Assembly (NCBI GenBank): GCA_963700255.1
Contig: CAVOWW010000024.1
Coordinates: forward strand, 248,001-312,000
From: UBA10649 sp963700255
Lineage (GTDB): Bacteria > Actinomycetota > Actinomycetes > S36-B12
Length of the DNA: 64,000 nt
Direction: 5' to 3'
The position numbers and the translations under genes are program-made. Shown in pieces: positions 1 through 7,597 of the stretch (within the stretch, counting starts at the first letter, position 1; each line of letters starts with the position of its first letter). Under the pieces are notes generated by a model, which was not told where the DNA came from, did no database searches, and worked only from the letters and a program-made list of their open reading frames with translations.

Positions 1-328
1 ACTCCATGCCGTAGGCAAGCTCGTCCTCCACGGTGTCCGTGACGAAGCCGCTCATCGGGTCCTGCGGCACGACCCCGACGAGGTCGGCGAGCTCGCGCGG
101 AGGGTGCTGCGCGGTGTCGCGTCCGTCGACGACGACCCGACCGGCGAGAGTCCCGCCGGTGAAGTGCGGCACCAGGCCGTTGATCGCCCGCAGGAGCGTC
201 GTCTTGCCGCTCCCCGTGCGGCCGACCACCAGCACGAGCTCGCCCTCGGGGATGCGCAGGTTGACGTGGGCGAGTGCGGGCGTGGCGGCCCCGGGGTAGG
301 TGATCGTCACATCGTCGAAAAGGATCAT
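1..328 (-). CDS. ECF transporter ATP-binding protein, partial (3' end beyond left edge)
   Basis: Nucleotide-binding subunit of an energy-coupling-factor importer. About 109 N-terminal residues are in the window, read by hand from the minus strand: MILFDDVTITYPG at the start, a Walker A motif GRTGSGKTT near residue 37 and a Q-loop VVPQDP near residue 88, followed by ELAYGME, which is typical of EcfA/CbiO ATPases. The ABC signature and Walker B lie outside the window. Its ATG overlaps the TGA of the upstream T component by four bases (ATGA), so the two are translationally coupled. The operon starts at a cobalamin riboswitch, which points to a corrinoid or cobalt substrate. No S component is visible; it may lie to the left. 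Confidence 0.88.
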   Translation of the reverse strand, partial: MILFDDVTITYPGAATPALAHVNLRIPEGELVLVVGRTGSGKTTLLRAINGLVPHFTGGTLAGRVVVDGRDTAQHPPRELADLVGVVPQDPMSGFVTDTVEDELAYGME

Positions 329-1452
329 GCAGCCGCCTCCAGGGTCGCGTGCCCGGCAGGTGCGCGACGCACGGGCCGTGCCGTCAAGGGCAGCGGCGGC
401 GCGGTCAGCGCCGGTGTCGTGGCAAGGAGCGCCGCAACGATGCTGACGAGCGGCAGCTGCGGCCAGGTGGGCGGATCGACGACGGCCGTCAGCCCGGTGA
501 CGCCCAGCCACGCGGCCCCCGCGACCAGCAGCGCCGCGGCGACTCCGGCACCGGCGACCAACCACTCCGGCAGGAGCCAGGGGTCGGGACGGTAGCGCGT
601 GCGCACCGTGGCCCGCCCCGCCAGCACCATGCCCGCGATGGCGACCCCGACCCCGAGCACGAGCATCGGCAGCCCAAGCGCGACCGGCGAGTCGGCCGAC
701 ACCAGGCCGAACACGCCGATGCAGGCCGCGACCAGGCCGCCGAGGAGCAGCGTCGACACGATGCGCCGCCGGCGTGCGGGCACGTCGCCGCGGCGCCCGT
801 AGCCGCGCGAGTCCATGGCGGCCGCGAGCATCACGGACCGCTCCAGCGCACCCTCGAGCACCGGGACAGCCGACGCGGCGATCGCCCGGGGCCCGGTCGT
901 CTGGCGGCCCCGCAGTCGACGCGCGGTGGTGAGGCGGTCGACGTCGGCGACCAGCTGCGGCGTGAAGGTCAGGGCGACGACCACGCTGACCCCGAGCTCG
1001 TACAGCGCTGCCGGCACGGACTTGAGCAGCCTGGTGGGGGAGGCCAGCGAGTTCGCCGCGCCGACGCAGATGAGGATCGTCGCGAGCCGCAGGCCGTCGT
1101 AGAAGGCCAGGAGCAGTGACTCGAGGGTGACGTCGCCGCCGAGGCGCACGCCCGCGAGCCAGTCCGGTAGGCCGATCCCGGGGAGCCCGACGAGCACCGT
1201 CGTTCCGAGGGACGCACCGAACAGCACCTGCACGGCCACGCGCACGACGATGACGATGACGCCGAGCCGCAGGAAGAAGCCGAACGACCTGGCCCACGGG
1301 GCGTCCGGCTTCCGCGCGCTCACCACGACGAACGCGGCACCGATGAGGAGGGCGAGGATGAGGGGATTCGTGGTCCGGCTCGCGGCGGCGGCCATGCCCA
1401 GGGCCCACAGCCACCAGGCACCCGGGTGCAGCCAGCGCGGGTCCGTCGTCAT
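325..1452 (-). CDS. ECF transporter T component (EcfT/CbiQ family permease)
   Basis: Transmembrane coupling subunit of the ECF importer, 375 aa. It has several hydrophobic helices, for example the NPLILALLIGAAFVVV region near residue 30, and the cytoplasmic signature AMDSRGYG that contacts the ATPases in CbiQ/EcfT proteins. I place the start at MTTDPRW (ATG at 1450-1452). The frame is open further upstream, but that extension is a low-complexity Arg/Pro/Ser shadow of the preceding gene. The start ATG is embedded in the sequence ATGA, whose TGA belongs to the frame expected for the end of the preceding gene. Confidence 0.9.
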   Translation of the reverse strand: MTTDPRWLHPGAWWLWALGMAAAASRTTNPLILALLIGAAFVVVSARKPDAPWARSFGFFLRLGVIVIVVRVAVQVLFGASLGTTVLVGLPGIGLPDWLAGVRLGGDVTLESLLLAFYDGLRLATILICVGAANSLASPTRLLKSVPAALYELGVSVVVALTFTPQLVADVDRLTTARRLRGRQTTGPRAIAASAVPVLEGALERSVMLAAAMDSRGYGRRGDVPARRRRIVSTLLLGGLVAACIGVFGLVSADSPVALGLPMLVLGVGVAIAGMVLAGRATVRTRYRPDPWLLPEWLVAGAGVAAALLVAGAAWLGVTGLTAVVDPPTWPQLPLVSIVAALLATTPALTAPPLPLTARPVRRAPAGHATLEAAA

Positions 1453-2167
1453 GCTCGGCTGCGCCCCGGAACCGGTGCCACCCGAACGCCGCGCCGCCGA
1501 TGAGAAGCGCCGCGACCAGGAGCGTCGCGACCGGCGAGCCGCCGCCGGTTCCGCTGCTGCCGTCGGGGCCTGCCGGCAGGCCGGTGACCGACGGCAGCGG
1601 TGACGGGGTGGGGTCGGCGGCCGCGGCCTGGGCGAGCAGGGTCGCGGCCTCGTCGTCGTCGAGCACGACGGCGCACTCACGTGCGGGGTAGTCGGCGATG
1701 GCGCACACGAGGCCGTCGTCCGTTCGCACCGTCGCCACGGAACGCAGCACGTCATAGCCCGTCGCGTCGGGCTCGACGACGACGCAGGTCGCGACGGGGT
1801 CGGGCGGGGTCTCGCCCTGGGGTGCCAGGCCCGCCGGTCCGGGGTCGATGACGAGCGCGACCCGCTTACTGTCGAGCTGGACCGGCGTGGAGCCGCAGAT
1901 GTCGGCGAAGTCGGGAGCGGTCGCCGGCGCGTCCTCGGGACTGGCCGACTCCGTGCTGACCGCGAAGGACCAGCCCTCGACGGCCCCGTCGGCGGGCACC
2001 GACGTCCCCGGCCCCTGCGTGCCGAAGGTCCAGGCGGTGGCGCCCACGGGGCCCTGCCAGTACGTCCAGTAGCGGTAGGCGGCTGCCTGCGCGGGGGAGG
2101 CGACGAGGACGATCGCCACGACGGCCGCTGCCAGGGCAGCGGCCGCGCGGACGGTCGTCCTCGTCAT
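1449..2167 (-). CDS. SCO2322-family secreted/membrane-anchored protein; expected stop is out of frame
   Basis: Starts with MTRTTVRAAAALAAAV, a signal peptide ending near AQA, then the YRYWTYWQGP segment that marks the SCO2322 family of actinobacterial proteins found beside ECF transporters. The mature part has four Cys (ICGST, VATCVV, LVCAIA, RECAV). A Pro/Ser/Gly linker and a C-terminal helix (SPVATLLVAALLIGGAAFGW) follow, then basic residues. The odd point is that the reading frame has no stop here: it stays open through the whole T gene and into the ATPase frame to the left edge. A TGA at 1449-1451 would end the protein at about 239 aa if one base were restored, so I place the end there. 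Function unknown; probably an accessory of the importer. Confidence 0.75.
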
Positions 2168-2174
2168 CGTCGGG

Positions 2175-3251
2175 CTACTTGCGGATCGACGCGTTGAGCG
2201 TGCGCACGAGGTCGAGGCCGCCGAAGGAGGTCGCCTTGCCGCCCGTCGCCTCCGCCACCATGAGGAGCAGTCCCGCGGCGCCCGGGCTCGTGCCGTCGCC
2301 CGTGACGAAAGCGGTGGCGTTCGACTTCAGCGTGGCGGTCGCCTTCGCCACCGCGGTGCGGCCCTGTCCGGCGGCGACGAGACCCAGCACCGCGGTGGCG
2401 GTGTTCGAGTAGTCGGCGCCTGACCCGAGCGACGACGGCAGCGCCCCGGTCCGGGCGAGGGCGCGGGCGAGGTAGCTCACGGCCTTCGCCCTGGGGGTGT
2501 TGGCGCAGGGGGCGCCGACGGCGAGCGGCCGCGGACCGGTGATCGGCATCGGCCCGACGAGGCCGACGAGGCCCTGCGCGCTGGCGGAGCCGTCGACCTT
2601 GCTGCCCGCCTGGTAGGCGAACCCGCCTCCGTCGGCGCAGGAACCGGCGACGGTGCCGAGGAAGCGCGCCGCCTTCCGGTAGGCCGGAATGCGAGTGGAG
2701 GGCGCCTGCGTCAGGATGCCGGACAGGGACAGGCCCGTGGAGTTGGCGTCCGAGGTGCCGCCCGAGTAGTAGGGCCAGCCACCGTCGGGGTTCTGCTGGC
2801 GGCGCAGCCAGGTACCGGCCGCCGCTGCAGCATCGACCACCGTGGCGCGCGTGGCAGCCGGGACGCGTACGCCGCTGTCGTCGAGGGCCATCAGGGCCAT
2901 CAGCGCGGTCGCGGTCGAGTTGGTGTCCGGCCCGGTGAAGGTGACCGGGTCCGAGGCGGCGCAGGGCTGGGTGAGGTCGGCACGATAGGCCTGGAAGGAG
3001 CCGTCCGCGCACTGCTGGCCCAGCAGCCATGTGATCGCCGAGCGCGGCGGCGCGATGTCGTTGGCGGCCAGGCCCATGATGGCCAGCGACTGGCGGAAGA
3101 CTCCGTCGTAGGTGGGGTCGGCCGCGCCGTACAGGCCGACTGTGGGACTGGGTGCGGCCGTCGCTGCGGGCGCGGCGGCAATGGTGGTGGCAAGGGTCGC
3201 GGCGATGGCGGCGGCGACCAGGGTGCGGCGGATGCCGACCGTGGGGGTCAT
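2175..3251 (-). CDS. secreted prenyltransferase/squalene-oxidase-repeat protein (possible corrinoid-binding partner)
   Basis: 358 aa with an N-terminal signal peptide (hydrophobic stretch to about residue 32, ending in a TAA-rich segment). Several helical repeats of the terpene-cyclase toroid type follow, such as ITWLLGQQCADGSFQAY, TWLRRQQNPDGGWPYYSGG and CADGGGFAYQAGS, with the usual Q-DGGW/F pattern. No acidic catalytic DXDD motif of cyclases is seen, so it is more likely a binding protein than an enzyme. Animal intrinsic factor and transcobalamin use the same alpha6/alpha6 fold. It is the first gene after a cobalamin riboswitch and is followed by ECF transporter genes. The start has a GAGG ribosome site six bases upstream. 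Corrinoid binding is inference. Confidence 0.82.
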   Translation of the reverse strand: MTPTVGIRRTLVAAAIAATLATTIAAAPAATAAPSPTVGLYGAADPTYDGVFRQSLAIMGLAANDIAPPRSAITWLLGQQCADGSFQAYRADLTQPCAASDPVTFTGPDTNSTATALMALMALDDSGVRVPAATRATVVDAAAAAGTWLRRQQNPDGGWPYYSGGTSDANSTGLSLSGILTQAPSTRIPAYRKAARFLGTVAGSCADGGGFAYQAGSKVDGSASAQGLVGLVGPMPITGPRPLAVGAPCANTPRAKAVSYLARALARTGALPSSLGSGADYSNTATAVLGLVAAGQGRTAVAKATATLKSNATAFVTGDGTSPGAAGLLLMVAEATGGKATSFGGLDLVRTLNASIRK

Positions 3252-3275
3252 GGATTCCTCAGGGTGAGCGGTGCC

Positions 3276-3295
3276 GGACCGGTGGGCACCGGTCC
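3276..3295 (-). promoter_or_regulatory. perfect hairpin in riboswitch leader, 24 bases before the start codon
   Basis: The palindrome GGACCGGTG-CC-CACCGGTCC lies between the riboswitch core and the ribosome site of the gene starting at 3251. A second hairpin, TCGGGT-CTCC-ACCCGA, lies at 3339-3354 and is flanked by GGACGG/CCGTCC arms. Together they are good candidates for the expression platform. The fold is not computed. Confidence 0.5.
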
Positions 3296-3384
3296 CCTGA
3301 GACCGCAGATCCCCGGTGCTGATCGCACGCGGGGACGGTCGGGTGGAGACCCGAGCTCCCGTCCCGTTACCTCGACGGATGGAG

Positions 3385-3515
3385 CCGCTCGCGTTCGCCA
3401 GGTGCTCCGACTCACCCCAAGAAGGGGAACACGGTTGCGGGACAGCGCCGGGATCTCACCGGACTTCCCCTGGACGTCGAACGAGTGGATTCAGTTGTGT
3501 GGTCGCATCCGACCA
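3385..3515 (-). promoter_or_regulatory. cobalamin (B12) riboswitch
   Basis: On the minus strand the sequence GGGGAAGTCCGGTGAGATCC (3470-3451) is followed by CGGCGCTGTCCCGCAACCGT (3450-3431), and then by GAGTCGGAGCACCTGGCGA. This matches the conserved core of adenosylcobalamin riboswitches (GGGAA, CCGGTG-A-ATCCGG, CCCGC-ACTGT, then AGTC-GA-ACCTG). Bounds are approximate. It lies about 130 bases upstream of the secreted repeat-protein gene and should repress the downstream operon when corrinoid is plentiful. No U-tract is visible after it, so translational control is likelier than transcription termination. Confidence 0.9.
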
Positions 3516-3546
3516 CGCCCGCGGGGGCGGTGTCAAAGGGTGGCGG

Positions 3547-3753
3547 CTACTCGGGCTGGAGGCTCATCGGGCCGTAGGCGACCCGATCGTCCTCGAGCAG
3601 GCTGACCTGCTCGACGCCGCCGTCCAGCAGCTCCTGCCACGACTCGCCGATCCACGTCTCGGCGTCGGCCTGGGTCGGGAATCCCTGCGAGCGCTCGGGC
3701 TGTCCGGCCGGCGTCGTGCCGTCGGCCGCCTCGTACTGCCAGGTCCACGGCAT
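3547..3753 (-). CDS. conserved actinobacterial small protein (68 aa), function unknown
   Basis: Begins MPWTWQYEAADG and carries a conserved-looking acidic C-terminal half (TWIGESWQELLDGGVEQVSLLEDD). No signal peptide, helix or metal motif is seen. I start it at the ATG at 3751-3753, four bases after the stop of the DUF3043 gene. Another in-frame start 12 codons upstream would overlap that gene. Proteins of this kind are common in actinobacteria without known function. Its stop is just upstream of the riboswitch leader of the next operon. Confidence 0.7.
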   Translation of the reverse strand: MPWTWQYEAADGTTPAGQPERSQGFPTQADAETWIGESWQELLDGGVEQVSLLEDDRVAYGPMSLQPE

Positions 3754-3757
3754 GTCG

Positions 3758-4360
3758 TCAGTCCTTCGGGGTCTTCGGAGCGCCGCCACGGCGGACGCGC
3801 GGTGGGGGCAGGCGCAGGCGGCGCAGCTGGAGCGTGCGCAGCATGGCGTAGAGGGTGATGCCCTTGCGATCCGCCTTGTCCGGGAACTGCTCCTTCGCCC
3901 GCCGGTTGAGGGTGACCAGCAGCAGGAGCGTGTCGACGGCGATGACGGCGGTGAAGGCGAAGAAGGCGATCGAGACGAACGACTGGATCGCCGCGTTGCG
4001 GATGAAGCCCAGGACGAGGACGGCCACCGCGACGAAGATGAAGAACTCCGCGACGGTGAAACGTGAGTCCACGAAGTCCCGGGTGAAGGCGCGGGCCGGG
4101 CCCTTGTCGCGGGCCGGCAGGTAGCGCTCGTCGCCAGCCATCATGGCTGCGCGGCTGCGGGACCGCTCCTCGCGGTCGCGCTCGCGCGCGGCGGCCTTGG
4201 CGGCCTTGGGGTCCTTGGGGATCTTCACCTGCTGCTTGCGGGCGGCCTCGGCCTCCCGGCGGCTCGGCGTGGGGCGGCCCTTGGGCGCGCGCGGGTCCAC
4301 GTCGTCGGTGAGGGGAGCGGAGGGCTCCTCGGGCAGGGGCGATTGCTTGCGTCCGAACAT
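3758..4360 (-). CDS. DUF3043 domain-containing membrane protein
   Basis: 200 aa. The N-terminal half is hydrophilic and strongly charged (Lys/Arg/Glu-rich, residues 1-90). Two transmembrane segments follow, around FFIFVAVAVLVLGFI and FVSIAFFAFTAVIAVDTLLLLV, then a basic tail with YAMLRTLQLRRLRLP. This layout and the GRPTPSRREAEAARKQ segment match the DUF3043 family, which is near-universal in actinobacteria and uncharacterised. It is transcribed divergently from the pspA gene, with about 80 bases between the starts. Confidence 0.88.
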   Translation of the reverse strand: MFGRKQSPLPEEPSAPLTDDVDPRAPKGRPTPSRREAEAARKQQVKIPKDPKAAKAAARERDREERSRSRAAMMAGDERYLPARDKGPARAFTRDFVDSRFTVAEFFIFVAVAVLVLGFIRNAAIQSFVSIAFFAFTAVIAVDTLLLLVTLNRRAKEQFPDKADRKGITLYAMLRTLQLRRLRLPPPRVRRGGAPKTPKD

Positions 4361-4440
4361 GATCAGCGAGCCTAGTCGGTGCGACCCGGAGGCCCTCCGC
4401 CTAGGCTGTATGGAGGCCGACGACGAAAGGTGCCCCTCTC

Positions 4441-5169
4441 ATGGGTCTGTGGCAGCGCTTCACCCTGATCTTCAAGTCCAAGGCGAACAAGGCGCTCGAC
4501 AAGGCCGAGGACCCCCGGGAGACCCTCGACTACTCGTACGAGAAGCAGCTCGAGCTGCTCCAGAAGGTGCGCCGTGGCGTTGCCGATGTGGCCACGAGCC
4601 GCAAGCGCCTCGAGCTGCAGATCCAGGGCCTGGCCCAGCAGGAGGCCAAGCTCGAGGAGCAGGCGCGGGCTGCCCTCGCCGGCGGCCGCGAGGACCTGGC
4701 CCGCGAGGCGCTCACCCGTCGCAGCGGCCTGCACCAGCAGATCGCCGACCTGCAGTCCCAGCTCGCCACCCTGCAGGAGCAGGAGGAGAAGCTGACGGCA
4801 GCCGCACAGCAGCTGCAGACCAAGGTCGAGGCCTTCCGCACGAAGAAGGAGACCATCAAGGCCACCTACTCCGCGGCGGAGGCAACGACCAAGATCAACG
4901 AGGCCTTCGCCGGCATCTCCGACGAGCTGGGCGACGTCGGCCTCGCCGTGCAGCGCGCCGAGGACAAGACGGCGCAGATGCAGGCACGCGCCGGGGCCAT
5001 CGACGAGCTCGTCGCATCGGGTGCGCTCACCGACGTCTCCAGCATGGGCAAGGACAACATCACCGTCGAGCTCGAGCGCATGGCCAGCGAGAACGACGTG
5101 AACGCCCAGCTCGAGGCGATGAAGCGTGAGCTGTCGCCGGGTGCCGCGAAGCCGGAGATCGAAGGCTAG
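4441..5169 (+). CDS. pspA: PspA/IM30 family phage-shock protein
   Basis: 242 aa and almost entirely coiled coil with alternating Lys/Glu/Gln/Leu, the hallmark of PspA/Vipp1. It starts MGLWQRFTLIFKSKANKALD, the amphipathic membrane-binding helix, followed by DPRETLDYSYEKQLELLQKV. PspA binds stressed inner membranes and helps to maintain the proton gradient. It heads a three-gene unit with an HtpX-type protease and PspAB. A TAGGCT-like -10 element lies about 35 bases upstream; an AAAGG ribosome site sits rather far from the ATG. Confidence 0.93.
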   Translation: MGLWQRFTLIFKSKANKALDKAEDPRETLDYSYEKQLELLQKVRRGVADVATSRKRLELQIQGLAQQEAKLEEQARAALAGGREDLAREALTRRSGLHQQIADLQSQLATLQEQEEKLTAAAQQLQTKVEAFRTKKETIKATYSAAEATTKINEAFAGISDELGDVGLAVQRAEDKTAQMQARAGAIDELVASGALTDVSSMGKDNITVELERMASENDVNAQLEAMKRELSPGAAKPEIEG

Positions 5170-5176
5170 GCGGCTG

Positions 5177-6082
5177 ATGGCACGTACGCGGTACGGCACC
5201 GACCGGGGCCTCTCCGCCCGGATGGCCGGGACGATGTTCGGCCTCGGCCTGCTCTACGTCGTCCTCGCCGCCGTCCTCATCTCGTTCGGCGTGAACGCCT
5301 GGTTCGTGCTGATCATCAGCGGCGGCCTGCTGTTCGGGCAGTGGTGGTTCTCCGACACCATGGCGATGGCCGCGATGAAGGCCGTCGTGGTCACGCCCGA
5401 GCAGGCGCCTCAGCTGCACGCCGTCGTCGATCGCATCTGTGCGATGGCCGACATGGAGAAGCCCCGCGTGGGCATCGCCGAGAACGACGTCCCCAACGCC
5501 TTCGCGACCGGACGGTCGCCCAAACGGTCCGTCATCGTGGTGACCACGGGGCTGCTCAAGCGCCTCGACCAGGAGGAGCTCGAGGGCGTGCTGGCCCACG
5601 AGCTCTCCCACGTCGCGCACCGCGACGTGACCGTCATGGCCATCGCGTCGTTCACGGCGATCCTCGCCGGCTTCATGACCCGGAGCGTCATGTGGAGCGG
5701 CTTGGGGCGCAACCGGGACCAGAACACCGCGGTGATGTTCCTGGTCATCACGCTGGTCAGCGTCGTCGTGTACTTCCTGTCCTACGTCCTCATGCGGGCG
5801 CTGTCGCGCTACCGCGAGCTCGGTGCCGACCGTGGTGCCGCGCTGCTGACGGGGAAGCCGTCGGCGCTCGCGCGGGCGCTCCAGAAGATCTCCGGGGAGA
5901 TGGCGTCCATCCCGACCCGCGACCTGCGCCAGATGGAGCCGGTGAGCTCCTTCGCGTTCGCCCCGGCGCTGGCCGGCAAGGGCGGCGGCTTCAGCCTCGA
6001 GTCGATCATGTCGACCCACCCGTCGCTGGAGAAGCGCCTCGAGCAGCTCGCCAAGATCTCCGCCGAGCTCGGCGAGCGCTAG
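5177..6082 (+). CDS. htpX: M48-family zinc metalloprotease, HtpX-like
   Basis: 301 aa membrane protease predicted to degrade damaged membrane proteins. Two N-terminal transmembrane segments (MFGLGLLYVVLAAVLISFGV and WFVLIISGGLLFGQWWF) precede the zinc site LAHELSHVAHRDV (HEXXH, about residues 135-147). Two further helices follow, with the third zinc ligand region RELGADRGAALLTG. The start is the ATG at 5177, seven bases after the pspA stop; an upstream in-frame start would lie inside pspA. Location between pspA and pspAB links it to envelope stress. Confidence 0.92.
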   Translation: MARTRYGTDRGLSARMAGTMFGLGLLYVVLAAVLISFGVNAWFVLIISGGLLFGQWWFSDTMAMAAMKAVVVTPEQAPQLHAVVDRICAMADMEKPRVGIAENDVPNAFATGRSPKRSVIVVTTGLLKRLDQEELEGVLAHELSHVAHRDVTVMAIASFTAILAGFMTRSVMWSGLGRNRDQNTAVMFLVITLVSVVVYFLSYVLMRALSRYRELGADRGAALLTGKPSALARALQKISGEMASIPTRDLRQMEPVSSFAFAPALAGKGGGFSLESIMSTHPSLEKRLEQLAKISAELGER

Positions 6083-6084
6083 GC

Positions 6085-6660
6085 GTGGGCTTCCTCGACG
6101 CGATGCTCGGTCGAAAGAAGGCCGTCCGGCCGAACCTTGATGCGCTCTTCGCGCTCCCGAACGCCGCCATCACGCTGCAGGTCAGCCTCGACATGATGCC
6201 CACCGGGCGCGGGTCCGTCGCGTTCCGTGCCCCCGAGGGTCGGGCGTTCGCCGACGTCGAGGACGAGGTCCGACGACTGCTCGACGCCGACGGCGGACCG
6301 CCGGTGCGTGCGGAGCAGGACGAGTTCGGCTTCACCTGGCTGGTGGTCACGAGCGACCCGGTCGACCTGCCGTCGGTGGTCACCGACCTGCACGCCGTGA
6401 ACACCTCGCTCGTCGAGGCCGGGTTCGGCCCGCAGCTGCTGTGCTCGCTGGTGTCGTTCCGTGGTCCGCAGGACGAGGCGCTCGCGATGGTCTACCTGTA
6501 CAAGCGCGGCACCTTCTACCCCTTCGCCCCGGGGGCCGGGGACGCGCAGCAGCGCGACAACGTGCTCGAGCTTCGGGTGCGTGACCTCCTGGCCGGCGAG
6601 CTGCCGGTCGAGGCGGACATGACACGGTGGTTCGCCGTCTGGGGAGCCCCCGGGTTGTAG
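6085..6660 (+). CDS. PspA-associated protein PspAB
   Basis: 191 aa soluble protein starting at the GTG two bases after the htpX stop (MGFLDAMLGRKKAV). The sequence contains the FALPNAAITLQVSL and FGFTWLVV segments typical of PspAB, which accompanies PspA and HtpX in actinobacteria. No catalytic motif or membrane segment is seen. Function is inferred from context only. Its stop converges with the VOC gene, 13 bases away. Confidence 0.85.
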   Translation: MGFLDAMLGRKKAVRPNLDALFALPNAAITLQVSLDMMPTGRGSVAFRAPEGRAFADVEDEVRRLLDADGGPPVRAEQDEFGFTWLVVTSDPVDLPSVVTDLHAVNTSLVEAGFGPQLLCSLVSFRGPQDEALAMVYLYKRGTFYPFAPGAGDAQQRDNVLELRVRDLLAGELPVEADMTRWFAVWGAPGL

Positions 6661-6673
6661 GTGAGGCCGCTCG

Positions 6674-7096
6674 TCAGGCAGGGATCGGGAACTCCTGCAC
6701 GAGGCGGAAGTTGTTGCCGGACGGGTCGCGGAAGCCCACGTCGATGCCGTACGGCTGCTGCGTCGGCTCGCCGATGAACTCGACGCCCCGGGCGACGAGC
6801 TCGTGGTAGTCACGCCAGCAGTCGTCGGTCCCGAAGAAGACCGTGCCGGCGAACCCCTTGGCCATGAGCTCGCGGACATCGTCCGCCGTCGCGTCGTCCA
6901 TCACCGGCTGGCCGGGGATCGCCATCAGCGAGATGGTCACGTCGTCCTGGCCGGGAGGGCTCACTGTCAGCCAGCGGAAGTTGCCCATCTCCGCCATGGT
7001 GACATCGGCGCGCACCTGGAACCCGAGCCGGTTCGTGTAGTAGTCCAGGGCCGCGTCCTGGTCGTGCACCCACAGTTGAGCGGTCGAGATACGCAT
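6674..7096 (-). CDS. VOC-family (glyoxalase-like) protein
   Basis: 140 aa with a single glyoxalase/bleomycin-resistance/dioxygenase domain. The opening MRISTAQLWVHDQDAALDYYTNRLGF is the classic first beta-alpha unit, and IDVGFRDPSGNNFRLVQEF closes the second. Possible metal ligands are His11 and a late Glu. The start at 7096 is chosen because GGAGG lies about ten bases upstream; an ATG 15 bases earlier has no such site. It is 44 bases downstream of, and probably co-transcribed with, the AraC regulator. Substrate unknown. Confidence 0.88.
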   Translation of the reverse strand: MRISTAQLWVHDQDAALDYYTNRLGFQVRADVTMAEMGNFRWLTVSPPGQDDVTISLMAIPGQPVMDDATADDVRELMAKGFAGTVFFGTDDCWRDYHELVARGVEFIGEPTQQPYGIDVGFRDPSGNNFRLVQEFPIPA

Positions 7097-7140
7097 GTCG
7101 GGATCCTCCATCAGTCCGTCGGGTGGTCGGCCCTGCGAGG

Positions 7141-7593
7141 CTAGGCGGGAGAAGGCCTCGCCGTCTTCTCCATTCGTGCTGACTGGTCCGCGGCCCCTCG
7201 AACGGGTCGCGCGTAGGCGCGGATGACGCAGGTGGGCAGGCGCGCATGGACGATGGCCGGCGGGTGGGTCGAACGGTAGGCGGTCGGCGACATCCCGTAC
7301 GTGGAGGTGAACGACGTCGTGAACGATCCGACGCCCTGGAGCCCGACGGCCAGGCAGATCTCAGCCACCGAGCGGTCGGTGTTCCGCAGCAGCTCGCAGG
7401 CACGCTCGAGGCGGCGACTGAGCAGGTAGGCGTGCGGTGAGACCCCGAACGCACGCCGGAACTCACGGCTGAAGTGCGCAGATGACAGGTTCGCCGCCCT
7501 CGCGAGGTCGCCGACGGTGAGCGGCTCGCCGTAGCGTGCGTCCGCGAGGTCCTTCGCGCGGACGAGGTGGCGAACCGCTGGCACCGAGGCCAC
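7141..7593 (-). CDS. AraC-family helix-turn-helix transcriptional regulator
   Basis: 150 aa made almost only of the two-HTH AraC DNA-binding domain. The first helix pair is around LTVGDLARAANLSSAHFSREF and the signature is around VAEICLAVGLQGVGSFTTSF, with YGMSPTAYR at the end. No N-terminal sensor domain is present. I choose the GTG at 7591-7593, four bases after the nadA stop; upstream codons belong to nadA. The following VOC gene is a likely target or partner, a pairing seen often in actinobacteria. Confidence 0.85.
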   Translation of the reverse strand: MASVPAVRHLVRAKDLADARYGEPLTVGDLARAANLSSAHFSREFRRAFGVSPHAYLLSRRLERACELLRNTDRSVAEICLAVGLQGVGSFTTSFTSTYGMSPTAYRSTHPPAIVHARLPTCVIRAYARPVRGAADQSARMEKTARPSPA

Positions 7594-7597
7594 GCGG

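Noticed and set aside
1453..1755. N-terminal extension of the T component
   Set aside because: Open but low-complexity Arg/Pro/Ser sequence, a frame shadow of the SCO2322-family gene.
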